From: Sulfuricellaceae bacterium
GTDB taxonomy: Bacteria; Pseudomonadota; Gammaproteobacteria; Burkholderiales; Sulfuricellaceae
Direction: 5' to 3'
NCBI GenBank assembly: GCA_030690895.1
Contig: JAUYFQ010000001.1
Coordinates: 1 to 64,000, forward strand
Length of the DNA stretch: 64,000 nt
Below the pieces are notes generated by a model, which did no database searches, was not told the DNA's origin, and worked only from the letters and a program-made list of their open reading frames with translations. This document shows positions 10,151 through 20,400 of this stretch, piece by piece. A program made the position numbers and the translations under genes. Positions within the stretch are counted from its first letter, which is position 1; each line of letters begins with the position of its first letter.

Positions 10151-10729
10151 ATGGCGGCAAAACCCGGAGAGCGCAAATTACAAATCCTGCAGGTGCTGGC
10201 AGAAATGCTGCAGCACCCGCAGGCAGAGAAAATCACCACCGCAGCACTCGCCGCCCGGCTGGCTGTTTCTGAAGCTGCCTTGTACCGGCACTTCGCCAGC
10301 AAGGCGCAGATGTTTGAAGGCTTGATCGAATTCATCGAACAAAGCCTGTTTGGTATCATCAACAAGGTCTCCAGCGACGAGCAGGATGGCGCGAGACAAC
10401 TGGATGCCATGCTGTCGCTGCTGCTCGGCTTCGCCCAGAAAAACCCGGGCATGACACGGGTGCTGATCGGCGATGCGCTGGTCAACGAGAATGAACGCTT
10501 GCAGGTCAGGATCAACCAGATCCATGACCGCCTTGAAGCCAGTCTTAAACAATCCCTGCGTATCGCCGCCACTCAGGGTGAAACCTGGGTTTCCTCCGAC
10601 CCGGCTGCTCAGGCCAATTTGATCATGAGCTTCATTGTCGGCCGCTGGCACCAGTTCGCAAAAAGCGGCTTCAAGCGAGAGCCAATGGCATTTCTGGAGG
10701 CGCAGAAAAAGATGTTGTTTGGAGTGTAG
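10151..10729 (+). CDS. slmA: Nucleoid occlusion factor SlmA (TetR-type)
   Basis: The 192-residue protein has the SlmA opening (KPGERKLQILQVLAEML) and the TetR helix-turn-helix TTAALAARLAVSEAALYRHFASKAQMFEGLIEF. Its C-terminal half matches SlmA (FIVGRWHQFAKSGF). SlmA binds DNA sites over the nucleoid and blocks FtsZ assembly there. It converges on the moeB-like gene. The 63-base gap contains a weak hairpin (CTCATTTT pairing with AAAATGAG). Confidence 0.93.
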   Translation: MAAKPGERKLQILQVLAEMLQHPQAEKITTAALAARLAVSEAALYRHFASKAQMFEGLIEFIEQSLFGIINKVSSDEQDGARQLDAMLSLLLGFAQKNPGMTRVLIGDALVNENERLQVRINQIHDRLEASLKQSLRIAATQGETWVSSDPAAQANLIMSFIVGRWHQFAKSGFKREPMAFLEAQKKMLFGV

Positions 10730-10792
10730 ATTGTGCTGCGTGCCCTCATTTTGAAAAATGAGATAAAGCGTAAGCAGGGACAAATTTACTTT

Positions 10793-11563
10793 TCACGAAT
10801 CTGATTTCTTACGCTGCGCATCGCTACAAACCGGGCAATCCGGGTCTTTTTTGAGTTTGATTTGCCGCCATTCCATCGTCAGGCCGTCGATCAGCAATAA
10901 CCTGCCCTGCAAGGTCTGGCCGATGCCTGTCAGGCACTTCAGTGCTTCGGCAGCCTGAATCGAGCCTACGATTCCGACCAGTGGGGAAAATACGCCCATC
11001 ACGGCGCAACGTTCGCCCTCATCTTCTGCATCTTCTGGAAACAGGCAGTGGTAACAGGGACTGGATGAGTTGGAGAGGTCAAAAACCGTGACCTGACCAT
11101 CGAAGCGGATCGCGGCGCCGGATACCAGCGGTTTTCTGTATTGTTGGCAGGCGCGATTGATGGCGTGGCGGGTGGCGAAGTTGTCGCTGGCATCCAGCAC
11201 GATGTCGGCCTGGGCAATCTGTTCCTTCAGATCGTCCCCTTCCAGTCTGTGCTGAATGGCGGTCAGTTCGATTTCGGGGTTCAAGGCAGCCATCGTGTCG
11301 CTGGCTGATAAGGCCTTGTTGCGGCCCAGCGAGTGGGAGAAGTGGGCGATCTGGCGTTGCAGATTGGTCAGGTCGACGCTGTCTCCGTCGCAGAGGGTAA
11401 TGTTTCCTACCCCCGCTGCGGCCAGATAAAGCGCCACCGGGGAGCCGAGACCACCGGCGCCGACGATCAGCGCGCGCGATGCCAGCAGTTTTTCCTGCCC
11501 TTCCACCCCGATTTGCGGCAGCAGGATGTGACGGCTGTAGCGCAGGAGCTGATGGTCGTTCAT
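10793..11563 (-). CDS. moeB: HesA/MoeB/ThiF family sulfur-carrier adenylyltransferase
   Basis: The 256-residue protein has the E1-like opening (LLRYSRHILLPQIGVEGQEKL), the nucleotide-binding GAGGLGSPVALYLAAAGVG, the DLTNLQRQ segment and two CxxC zinc motifs (CYHC and CPVC). It adenylates the C-terminus of a small sulfur carrier (MoaD or ThiS). Family members of this layout are named moeB or thiF, and the sequence alone does not separate them. It follows ctpA closely in the gpmI-envC-ctpA gene string. Confidence 0.88.
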   Translation of the reverse strand: MNDHQLLRYSRHILLPQIGVEGQEKLLASRALIVGAGGLGSPVALYLAAAGVGNITLCDGDSVDLTNLQRQIAHFSHSLGRNKALSASDTMAALNPEIELTAIQHRLEGDDLKEQIAQADIVLDASDNFATRHAINRACQQYRKPLVSGAAIRFDGQVTVFDLSNSSSPCYHCLFPEDAEDEGERCAVMGVFSPLVGIVGSIQAAEALKCLTGIGQTLQGRLLLIDGLTMEWRQIKLKKDPDCPVCSDAQRKKSDS

Positions 11564-11584
11564 ACCCTTGAGCCGGGTGGTGAT

Positions 11585-13015
11585 TTAGCGCTTTTTCAGA
11601 ATATCCAGCCCCTTGAGCAGGTTCACTGCCTGGTTGAGCTGATAGTCGTTTTTGGAAACGACTTCGCGGGTCTCTGTTTTCGCGTCGGACTTGGGATCAC
11701 CTTTGGACGTCCCCTTCTTGTCTTCCTTGGCATCCTTTTTCGGGGTGCTGGCAGGCGGCGTCGGAGACTCGCTTTCCTTGTTGCCATTGCTCAGGTGGCG
11801 GTCTAGGTCGGCTTCTCGCAGATTGAAGGCGGCTTCCTTGTCCACGCCATTGACCGTGGCTTCTTCAGCCAGGATATCCGGCGTAATGCCCTTGGCCTGG
11901 ATGGAGCGGCCGTTGGGAGTGTAGTAACGCGCTGTGGTCAGTTTGATGGCTGTGCCATTACCCAGCGGCAGAACCGTCTGTACCGAACCTTTGCCAAATG
12001 ACTGGGTGCCCAGAATGATGGCGCGTTTGTGGTCTTGCAGCGCACCCGCGACGATTTCTGAGGCCGAAGCGGAGCCACCATTGATCAACACTACCATTGG
12101 GACCGATTTGATGCCGTCCGGCAGGTTTTTCAGGTAATCGGTTTCGCGTGGGCCGCGCAGGTAGTTTTCCTTGCTGGCGGTCAGTTTCATCTTCGCGTCT
12201 TCGCTGCGTCCCTCGGTATAGACCACCAAGGCGTTTTCCGGCAGGAAGGCGGCGGATACGCCAACCGCGCCGTTCAGCAAACCACCGGGATCATTGCGCA
12301 AATCCAGCACCAGACCATTAAGCGCAGCCTTGTTTTCCTTGTAAAGCTGATCCAGCGCCTTGGCCAGATTTTCCCCGGTGTGTTCCTGGAACTGGGTCAC
12401 TCTGACGTAGCCGTAGCCGGATTCAAGCAGTTTCGACTTGACGCTCTTGACCTTGATGACAGCGCGGGTCAGGGTGATGACCAACGGCTTGGTTTCGCTC
12501 TTGCGCAGGACCGTGAGCGTGATCTTGGTGTCGGGTTTGCCGCGCATGCGCTTGACTGCATCGCTAAGCGTCATGCCCTTGACGGGCGTATCGTCCAGCT
12601 TGATGATCAGGTCGCCGCTCTTCATGCCGGCGTGAAAAGCCGGCGTGTCCTCGATGGGGGCGACGACCTTGACGAAGCCGTCTTCCATGCCAACCTCGAT
12701 GCCCAGACCGCCAAATTCACCCTGGGTGCCGACTTGCAGATCCTTGAATGCTTCGTTGTCCAGATAAGCAGAGTGCGGATCGAGGCCGGACAACATGCCG
12801 TTGATGGCTTCACTGATGAGCTTCTTGTCTTCCACCGGTTCGACATAATCGGCCTTGATTCGCCCAAATACCTCGGCAAAGGCGCGCAGTTCGTCCACCG
12901 GCAAAGGCGAGGCAACAGGCTGCTTTTCTGCAACGGCCGAGTAATTCAGGCTTAACATCACTCCGAATACCGCGCCCAGCGCGATCAGGCCGACTTTTTG
13001 CAGTTTGCTGCGCAT
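11585..13015 (-). CDS. ctpA: Periplasmic C-terminal processing protease (S41 family)
   Basis: The 476-residue protein has an N-terminal hydrophobic signal (VGLIALGAVFGVMLSL), a PDZ domain (about residues 90-180, GLGIEVGMEDGF...VVAPIEDTPA) and the S41 catalytic core. The serine lies in GGSASASEI, and the lysine lies in TQSFGKGSVQT. A charged, low-complexity SPTPPASTPKKDAKEDKK tail follows. The enzyme trims periplasmic proteins from their C-termini. ATG 13015 has a GGAG at good spacing; in-frame ATGs at 13027 and 13030 are alternatives. Adjacent to envC, it may act on cell-wall hydrolase systems. Confidence 0.92.
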   Translation of the reverse strand: MRSKLQKVGLIALGAVFGVMLSLNYSAVAEKQPVASPLPVDELRAFAEVFGRIKADYVEPVEDKKLISEAINGMLSGLDPHSAYLDNEAFKDLQVGTQGEFGGLGIEVGMEDGFVKVVAPIEDTPAFHAGMKSGDLIIKLDDTPVKGMTLSDAVKRMRGKPDTKITLTVLRKSETKPLVITLTRAVIKVKSVKSKLLESGYGYVRVTQFQEHTGENLAKALDQLYKENKAALNGLVLDLRNDPGGLLNGAVGVSAAFLPENALVVYTEGRSEDAKMKLTASKENYLRGPRETDYLKNLPDGIKSVPMVVLINGGSASASEIVAGALQDHKRAIILGTQSFGKGSVQTVLPLGNGTAIKLTTARYYTPNGRSIQAKGITPDILAEEATVNGVDKEAAFNLREADLDRHLSNGNKESESPTPPASTPKKDAKEDKKGTSKGDPKSDAKTETREVVSKNDYQLNQAVNLLKGLDILKKR

Positions 13016-13055
13016 AGATTTCTCCATCATGTTTTCCTGGGACTTAAACAGTCCC

Positions 13056-14297
13056 TTATCCTGTTTTGCACCAGGTCATCGGATCGAATGGCCGACTCTG
13101 GTAGCGAAGTTCGAAGTATAAACCGGTTTCCGCATTGCCGCCGCTATTGCCCGTGCTGGCGATGACTTCCCCCATGTGCAGCGTTTCGCCTGCCTGCTTG
13201 AAAAGCGATTCGTTGTATCCGTACAGGCTCATGAAACCATCGCCATGATCGACGATGATCAGGTTTCCGAAGCCACGCAGCCAGTCAGAAAAAACCACCC
13301 GGCCGGGGGCGATAGCATGAACCTCCTGTCCCGACCCGGTGCGAATGAACAGGCCGCGCCAGGCCGCGCCGCTGTCCTGGCGCGCTGCGCCAAAACGCCC
13401 GGCCAGCTCACCCTTGACTGGCAGGGGCAGTTTGCCTTTGAGCTTTTTGAAAGACCCGTCGGCCAGACTCAGGTCTGGTTGCTCAGGCGCTGCGGTAGGC
13501 GCATCCCTGGTTCGGGGTGTTTTCTCCGTCCTGGTCGTTTTGACAGGGCGTTTTTCCTGTTTTTTTCGTTCCTGCTCGATTTTGGCCAGACGCTCGATCA
13601 ACTCGGTCAGCCGCTTTTCGTTTTTCTGCAACTGTGAGAGTTCGTTGCGCTGCTTGCCGATCTGCGCGGAGATCTTGGTCAGAAGCTGTTTTTTTGCCTG
13701 CTTCTGAGCCAGCAGTTCCTGCTTGTCTTTATCCTGCTCGGCCTTGATCCTGTCGATGTCAGCCTGTTTTGCTTCCGCTGCCGTGCTCAACTGGTGAAGC
13801 TTGAGCAAGTGGGCGCGCAAGTCTTCCAGCATGTCGTTGCGCGCTTTCGCCAGATAGGTGTAGTAGCGTAGCTGGCGGGCTGCCTGGTTGGGATTTTCCT
13901 GGTTGAGCAATATCCGGAACTGGTCCTGCTGGCCCGAGCGATATTGTTGATAGAGCAGTCGGCCAAGCAGCAACTGGTCATTGACTATGCGCTGGTTGAG
14001 GGAAAGCTGCTGCTTTTCGATGCTTTCCAGGTTGTTGCGGGCAACTGCCTGTTGGCCAGAAAGCTCTCGCAGGGAGAGATTAAGCTCGCTGATGGCCTGT
14101 TCGGACTCTTTCAGGGCATCGGCGGCGCTGGCTTTGGCGTCTTCCTTGCTGTCCAGCTCCTTCTGCAAGGCTTCAATCCGGTTGCGAACGTCCTGCAACT
14201 CTGGCTTCGGTGCAGCCACCGCTACCGGGGCCAGGCATGTCAGCAGGAATATGCCAGCCAGGGAACGAAAATAATGGATGAGCTGCGCCCGCGTCAC
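13056..14297 (-). CDS. envC: EnvC-like murein hydrolase activator (coiled coil plus degenerate LytM)
   Basis: The 413-residue protein has a signal peptide, a long coiled coil (about residues 35-250) and a C-terminal M23/LytM domain (about 285-413). The zinc-binding residues of active LytM enzymes are absent: the domain reads GLFIRTGSG where an H-x3-D is expected and LYFELR where HxH is expected. That is the EnvC pattern, in which the domain activates an amidase rather than cutting murein itself. The GTG at 14297 overlaps the gpmI stop (GTGA), which places the signal peptide at the N-terminus. Confidence 0.9.
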   Translation of the reverse strand: MTRAQLIHYFRSLAGIFLLTCLAPVAVAAPKPELQDVRNRIEALQKELDSKEDAKASAADALKESEQAISELNLSLRELSGQQAVARNNLESIEKQQLSLNQRIVNDQLLLGRLLYQQYRSGQQDQFRILLNQENPNQAARQLRYYTYLAKARNDMLEDLRAHLLKLHQLSTAAEAKQADIDRIKAEQDKDKQELLAQKQAKKQLLTKISAQIGKQRNELSQLQKNEKRLTELIERLAKIEQERKKQEKRPVKTTRTEKTPRTRDAPTAAPEQPDLSLADGSFKKLKGKLPLPVKGELAGRFGAARQDSGAAWRGLFIRTGSGQEVHAIAPGRVVFSDWLRGFGNLIIVDHGDGFMSLYGYNESLFKQAGETLHMGEVIASTGNSGGNAETGLYFELRYQSRPFDPMTWCKTG

Positions 14298-15820
14298 TCG
14301 AATTCGATCAGCGGGTGCCCGGTCATTTCTCTGGGTTGGGGCAGCGCCATTATCTTGAGCAGGGTTGGGGAAACGTCTTCCAGTGCGCCCGTCGCCGCCA
14401 GCTTTGCCGGTCGTCCGATATACAGGAAAGGCACGACATTGAGCGTGTGCGCCGTGTGCGAGTGCTGGGTGCCTTCGTCGAACATTTTCTCGGCATTGCC
14501 ATGATCGGCCGTGATCAGAATTTCGCCGCCGGTTTCCTGCATGGCAGGGACGATTTTTCCCAGGCATTCGTCGATGGTCTCGATCGCCTTGATGGCGGCG
14601 GCCAGATTGCCGGTGTGCCCTACCATGTCAGGATTGGCAAAGTTGCAGATAATGACGTCGAATTGCCGACTGCGAATCGCCTCCACTAGCTTGTCGGTTA
14701 CTTCGTGGGCGCTCATCTCCGGTTTCAGATCATAGGTGGGCACATCAGGAGATTTCACCAGGATTCGGCTTTCACCAGGGTAACTGGTTTCTTCGCCGCC
14801 ATTGAAGAAAAATGTGACGTGCGCATATTTCTCGGTTTCCGCGATACGCAACTGGCGTAGCCCTTGGTCGGCCAGGTATTCGCCCAGTCCATTGCGGAGG
14901 CGCTCCGGGGGAAATGCCACTGGCACCTTGAAATCGGCGCTGTAACAGGTCAGGGTGCAGTACACGCTCAGTTTTGGCAGGTACTCGCGCTCGAACCCGT
15001 CGAAATCCGGTTCGATAAACGTGCGCGTCAGTTCGCGTGCCCGGTCGGAGCGGAAATTCATGAAAATGATGCCGTCTCCATCCTGCATCTTGACCGGCTC
15101 GCCAATCACCGTGGCTTTGACGAACTCATCCGTTTCTCCCCTGGCGTAGGCATTCTGCAGGCCTTCGATGGAGGTTCTGGCGCTGAACTCAGCCTTGCCC
15201 TGAGTCAGCAGGTCATAGGCGGTCTTGACGCGCAACCAGCGATGATCCCGGTCCATGGCGTAATAACGGCCAACGATGGTGGCGATCTTGCCGATTTTTA
15301 TGCCGTCAATCTTGTCCTGCAGGCACTGCAGGTAGGTTTCCGCACTTTTCGGCGGGGTGTCGCGCCCGTCCAGAAAGACGTGGACATATATTTGCTTGAT
15401 CCCGAAGCGACCCGCCATGTCCAGCATGGCATGAATGTGGTTTTCGTGGCTGTGGACGCCGCCATCGGAAAGCAGCCCGAAAATATGCAGGGCGCCCTGA
15501 TGCTGCTTGATCGCCTCAAGCGCGGCGGTGAGTTCGTGATTGAGGAAAAAATTGCCGTTCGAGATGGCGCGGTTGATGCGGGAGATTTCCTGATAGACGA
15601 CCCGGCCTGCGCCGATGTTGAGGTGGCCTACTTCAGAATTGCCCATCTGGCCGGCGGGTAATCCTACGGCGGCTTCAGAGGCGTGAATGGTGGTATGGGG
15701 ATAGGCATTCCACAGCCTGTCCCAGTTGGGTTTGCGAGCCAGGGCAACGGCATTGTCGGGCCCCGGGGCGCGGCAGCCGAAACCGTCCAGAATCAGTAAT
15801 AGCGCAGGTGTAACCTTCAT
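14294..15820 (-). CDS. gpmI: 2,3-bisphosphoglycerate-independent phosphoglycerate mutase
   Basis: The 508-residue protein is full length for iPGM. It has the metal-binding LLILDGFG, the serine-containing MGNSEVGHLNIGAGR loop, HVFLDGRDTPP, and the late NFANPDMVGHTG and TADHGNAE motifs. It interconverts 3- and 2-phosphoglycerate. It is transcribed divergently from the ArsR-type regulator, with 106 bases between them, and begins the gpmI-envC-ctpA-moeB string. Confidence 0.97.
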   Translation of the reverse strand: MKVTPALLLILDGFGCRAPGPDNAVALARKPNWDRLWNAYPHTTIHASEAAVGLPAGQMGNSEVGHLNIGAGRVVYQEISRINRAISNGNFFLNHELTAALEAIKQHQGALHIFGLLSDGGVHSHENHIHAMLDMAGRFGIKQIYVHVFLDGRDTPPKSAETYLQCLQDKIDGIKIGKIATIVGRYYAMDRDHRWLRVKTAYDLLTQGKAEFSARTSIEGLQNAYARGETDEFVKATVIGEPVKMQDGDGIIFMNFRSDRARELTRTFIEPDFDGFEREYLPKLSVYCTLTCYSADFKVPVAFPPERLRNGLGEYLADQGLRQLRIAETEKYAHVTFFFNGGEETSYPGESRILVKSPDVPTYDLKPEMSAHEVTDKLVEAIRSRQFDVIICNFANPDMVGHTGNLAAAIKAIETIDECLGKIVPAMQETGGEILITADHGNAEKMFDEGTQHSHTAHTLNVVPFLYIGRPAKLAATGALEDVSPTLLKIMALPQPREMTGHPLIEFE

Positions 15821-15855
15821 AACAATATTAGTCTTTAATTATCTTTTGATGGAGT

Positions 15856-15869
15856 AATGATGTATCATT
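15856..15869. promoter_or_regulatory. Possible operator in the gpmI / ArsR divergent region
   Basis: The perfect palindrome AATGATGTATCATT (six-base arms, two-base centre) lies in an AT-rich gap between the two divergent genes. A second imperfect palindrome around ATTCAAGCATGAAAT sits near 15897-15911. Either could be the binding site of the ArsR-type protein encoded next to it. This is inference from symmetry and position only. Confidence 0.35.
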
Positions 15870-15926
15870 TTATTATGTTTTGGTTATGTACGCACTATTC
15901 AAGCATGAAATGGAAAATATCTCGGT

Positions 15927-16247
15927 ATGTTGAATTTTGAACGGGTCGAATTGATAAACAAGGACGAGCATATCGAGCAGGCCTCGCGTGCGATGAAGGC
16001 GATGTCGCACCCGTTGCGGCTGAAAATTCTGTGCGTTCTTGGCGACCGTGAAATCAGCGTGCAGGATATTGTTGAAAATGTCGGCACTTCTCAAAGCAAT
16101 ATCTCCCAGCATTTGGCCATCTTGCGCGACAAGGGCGTCCTGCGTACACGCAAGGACGCCAACCGTGTTTTTTATCGCGTTGGCGATACGCGCACCCTTC
16201 AGCTCATCAGCATGATGCGCGATGTTTTTTGCGGTTTTACGAAATAA
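15927..16247 (+). CDS. ArsR/SmtB-family regulator with SqrR/BigR-like cysteine pair
   Basis: The 106-residue protein has a winged-helix ArsR fold (MKAMSHPLRLKIL, then the recognition helix SQSNISQHLAIL and the wing DANRVFYRV). The metal-binding CxC of ArsR/CadC is missing. Two cysteines, C36 in KILCVL and C102 in DVFC, are 66 residues apart. That is the spacing of the persulfide-sensing cysteines in SqrR (C41/C107) and BigR (C42/C108). The likely signal is therefore sulfane sulfur rather than metal. The adjacent RND pump, rhodanese and glutaredoxin genes fit a sulfur-stress operon. Confidence 0.85.
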   Translation: MLNFERVELINKDEHIEQASRAMKAMSHPLRLKILCVLGDREISVQDIVENVGTSQSNISQHLAILRDKGVLRTRKDANRVFYRVGDTRTLQLISMMRDVFCGFTK

Positions 16248-16359
16248 AACGGGCTGATCCGCTTTTATTTTCTTCTCGCCATGAATTCCAAATTGGCACT
16301 TGTAATCCGTAGCTGCCCATTCTATCTTGTTGGAACTCCTTCATAACGCGGAGAATGCT

Positions 16360-17427
16360 GTGTTGAAGTCTGTGCTACTGAGCATGAGCATCCTGTTTGT
16401 GCCCCCCATCTTTGCCGCTGAGCTTCCTTTTTCGACCGCACCGGTTACGTTGCGCGAACTCGATGAGACCTATGCTGCCGAGGCCTCGGTCGAGGCTGTT
16501 CGCCAGGCTACGGTTTCCGCGCAGATTTCCGGGCGGATTGTCGAAGTCAATTTCGATGTGGGTGACCGGGTCAAAAAAGGGCAGATCCTGGCGCGCATCG
16601 ATGAAAGCGAGGTGCAGCAGTCCGAAGCCGGGAGCGAGGCCCGCGTCGCCCAAGCCAGGGCCAGTCTGCTGAATGCCCGGCTGGCTTACGAACGTAGCAA
16701 GAAACTCCTGGAGAGCAAGTTTATCAGCCAGGCGGCGGTCGATCAGTCGCAGGCGGAGTTTCTGGCCGCAGAGGCCCAGTTAAAAGCTGCGCAGGCAGGC
16801 GCCGGGCAAGCCAGTACGACCAGAAGTTTCGCCACCGTCCTTGCACCTTATAGCGGGATTGTCTCGGTGCGTCATATCGAGCTGGGAGAAATGGCCGCTC
16901 CCGGCAAGCCTTTGATGACCGGATTTGATCCTGGCGGTCTGCGCGTGGTGGCCAGCATCCCTCAATACAAGCTGGAGCGGATCCGGCAGTCTGCGAAGGC
17001 CCGCGTCGAGTTTCCCGAAGTCAAACGCTGGGTGGATGCGACGGCGGTGGTTGTGCAACCGGTTGCCGATCCCCGCACACATACTTCCCGCGCCCGCGTG
17101 AGCCTGCCGGACGGTCTGGAAGGCGTCTATCCCGGCATGTTTGCCAGAGTGCATTTTTCAGTGGGCCGCGCTCAGCGCCTGACGATCCCCTCAAGCGCCG
17201 TGGTCAATCGCAGTGAGGTGACGGCGGTCTACGTGGTCGACAGCAAGCAGCAGGTGAGCCTGCGTCAGGTTCGACTGGGTGAACCGACCGGCCCGCAGGA
17301 GGTGGAAGTGTTGTCCGGACTGACCGAGGGGGAGCGCATTGCGACTGAGCCGGTCAAGGCGGGCATCTTTCTGAAGGGACCCGCGCTGAAAGGCTCCACG
17401 CCCAAGAGTTCGGGAGCCGCAAAGTAA
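16360..17427 (+). CDS. RND efflux membrane fusion protein (periplasmic adaptor)
   Basis: The protein (about 355 residues) has a signal peptide, a split biotinyl-lipoyl domain (VSAQISGRIVEVNFDVGDRVKKGQ and APYSGIVSVRHIELGE), an alpha-helical hairpin between the halves (about residues 85-145) and beta-barrel and proximal domains. It would bridge the inner-membrane RND pump to an outer-membrane channel that is not encoded here. I chose GTG 16360 because GGAG precedes it by six bases and it starts the signal peptide; TTG 16327 is also open. The stop overlaps the pump start by one base. Confidence 0.88.
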   Translation: MLKSVLLSMSILFVPPIFAAELPFSTAPVTLRELDETYAAEASVEAVRQATVSAQISGRIVEVNFDVGDRVKKGQILARIDESEVQQSEAGSEARVAQARASLLNARLAYERSKKLLESKFISQAAVDQSQAEFLAAEAQLKAAQAGAGQASTTRSFATVLAPYSGIVSVRHIELGEMAAPGKPLMTGFDPGGLRVVASIPQYKLERIRQSAKARVEFPEVKRWVDATAVVVQPVADPRTHTSRARVSLPDGLEGVYPGMFARVHFSVGRAQRLTIPSSAVVNRSEVTAVYVVDSKQQVSLRQVRLGEPTGPQEVEVLSGLTEGERIATEPVKAGIFLKGPALKGSTPKSSGAAK

Positions 17428-20400
17428 TGGGTGTTTCCGGCAGTATCGCCAGGTTTTTCATGAAATCGCAGATGACGCCGCTCATCGCGCTGATCGCTCT
17501 GCTGCTGGGCGTTTTTGCTGTGCTGGTGACACCGAGGGAGGAAGAGCCTCAGATTAACGTGACCATGGCGAATGTCCTGATCCCCTTCCCCGGCGCGTCG
17601 GCCAGGGATGTCGCGGACCTGGTCGCGACGCCAGCCGAGCAGGTGCTGTCCAAAATATCGGGCGTTGAACATATTTTTTCCGTCTCTCGTCCCGGCATGG
17701 CCATTCTGACCGTTCAGTACAAAGTCGGGGAGGACAGAATTCAGGCGCTGGTGCGCCTGTACGACACGGTGCAATCCCAGCGTGACTGGGTGTCCCCCAG
17801 TCTGGGCGTGCAGGAGCCGACCATCAAGCCGATCGGCATCGACGATGTGCCTATCGTCGCGGTGACGCTCTGGACGCACGATCCCGCGCGTGGCGCTTAC
17901 GAACTGGAACAGATCGCTCACGCGGCAGAAATCGAGCTCAAGCGCGTCAAGGGCACGCGAGAAGTCAGCACCATAGGCGGCCCCAAGCATGTCGTGCGCG
18001 TGGTCATGGATGCGGAACGCATGAAGGCTTTTCAAGTGACGGCCCAGGATATCCGGGACGCACTGCAAGTCAGCAATGCTTCTCAGCCATCGGGCAAACT
18101 GGTCAGCCAGAATCAGGAAATTCTGGTGCAGACCGGTACCTTTCTGTCCAGCGCGGCAGACGTGGAAAAACTGGTGGTGAGCGTGCAGGGCGGCAACCCG
18201 GTTTTCATGACGGATGTCGCCCAGGTTCTGGACGGCCCGGATCAGCCTGGGCGTTATCTGTGGATGGGGACAGGGCCGGCGGCGGACAAAATTGGAATCG
18301 AACGACAAGGAAGCTTTCCTGCCGTCACGATCGCCATCTCCAAAAAACCAGGCGAAAACGCAGTAGAGGTTGCCAACCGGGTGGTTCAGCGCGTCCAGTC
18401 GCTGCATGGCAGCGTGATTCCAGAGGGCGTCACGGCAACCGTTACACGCAACTATGGCGTGACAGCCAACGACAAGGCCATGAAACTGATCGGCAAGCTG
18501 GCGTTTGCCACGGCTTTTGTGGTGTTGCTGGTGCTGGTAGCGCTCGGCAGGCGAGAGGCGCTGATCGTGGGCGTGGCAGTGATGCTCACCCTTGCCGCCA
18601 CCCTGTTTGCCTCCTGGGCATGGGGCTTTACCCTGAACCGCGTTTCGCTGTTTGCGCTGATTTTTTCCATCGGTATTTTGGTGGACGATGCCATCGTGGT
18701 GGTGGAAAACATTCACCGCCGCCGTGTACTTGATAGCCATAAAACCCTGGATGAAGTCATTCCCGAAGCGGTGGATGAAGTCGGCGGCCCGACGATTTTG
18801 GCCACCTTTACCGTGATTGCCGCGCTCTTGCCGATGGCCTTTGTCACCGGCCTGATGGGGCCCTACATGAGCCCCATCCCGATCAATGCCAGTATCGGCA
18901 TGCTGATTTCCCTTGCTATCGCGTTTGTCGTTACACCCTGGCTGGCGCTGAAGTTGTTAAAGCAGGATCACCATGACCATGACGACTCGGGAAAAGAGGA
19001 CAAGCTGGCCGGGTTTTTCAGCCATCGGCTGACCCCTTTCCTCAATCGGGAGCAAGGCCGGGGTGCACGGCGCAAACTATGGCTCGCGGTACTGGCCATG
19101 ATCGTGTTTGCCCTGATGCTGGCAGTGGTCAAACTGGTCATCCTGAAGATGCTGCCTTTTGACAACAAATCCGAATTTCAGGTGGTGGTCGATATGCCGG
19201 TCGGCACGCCACTGGAGCAGACAGCGCGGTTGATGCGGGAAATTGGCGCCTATCTTGCCACCGTTCCCGAAGTGACTGACTACGAGGCGTATGTCGGCAC
19301 CGCTTCGCCGATCAATTTCAATGGTCTGGTGCGTCAATACTATTTACGTGCCAGCCCGGAAATGGGGGATTTCCAGGTCAATCTGGTGGACAAGCACCAG
19401 CGCGACCGCAAGAGCCATGAGATTGCGCAGGCTGCCCGGGCTCCGATCGAAAGCATTGCGGAGAAATATGCGGCCAATGTCAAAGTGGTCGAAGTGCCGC
19501 CCGGCCCACCCGTAATGTCGCCTATCGTGGCCGAGGTTTATGGCCCGGATTATGAGGGGCAGATGAGCGTTGCCAAGAAAGTGGGACTGAGCTTCGCCAA
19601 AACGCCAGACATTGTCTCCATCGACGATAGCATCGAGGAAGTCTCGCGGAAATTTGTGTTGCGCGTACAGCAGGGCAAGGCGGCACTGCTGGGCGTGGCG
19701 CAAAAGGATATCGTCCAGGTCATGAAAATGGGCCTGGCTGGTGAAGATGTGACTCCCGTCCACACGGGGGAGAGCAAATATGAAATTCCTGTTCGCGTTA
19801 CCCTGGCGGCCGAGCGCCTGAACAGCCTGGACGAGTTGCTGAAACTGACGGTACGCGCCCGCGACGGCGCCTTGGTGCCGCTCTCTGAACTGGTGCAGAT
19901 TCAACCCAGTTTTGGTGAAAAAACCATTTACCACAAGGATTTGTTGCCGGTGGTGTACGTCTTTGGCGATATGGCGGGCAAGCTGGATAGCCCCCTCTAC
20001 GGCATGTTCTCGATCCGCACTTTGTTGAACGGGATTCAGTTGTCGGAGGGCGGTGTGCTGGGTGATTATTTCATCCGTCAGCCCGAAGATCACTATGCAG
20101 AATATGCCATCAAATGGGACGGCGAGTGGCAGGTGACGTATGAAACTTTCCGCGATATGGGTATCGCCTATGCGGTCGGATTGCTGCTGATTTATCTGCT
20201 GGTGGTCGCGCAGTTCAAGTCGTATCTGGCGCCGCTCATCATCATGGCGCCCATTCCGCTCACCATCATTGGCGTCATGCCGGGTCACGCCTTGCTGGGG
20301 GCGCAATTTACGGCTACTTCGATGATTGGTATGATTGCGCTGGCCGGGATCATTGTTCGCAATTCCATTCTGTTGGTCGATTTCATCAACATGCAGACTG

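Noticed and set aside
15927-16247. Arsenic or metal-sensing ArsR
   Set aside because: There is no CxC metal motif in the recognition helix region, and no ars or metal transporter genes lie nearby.
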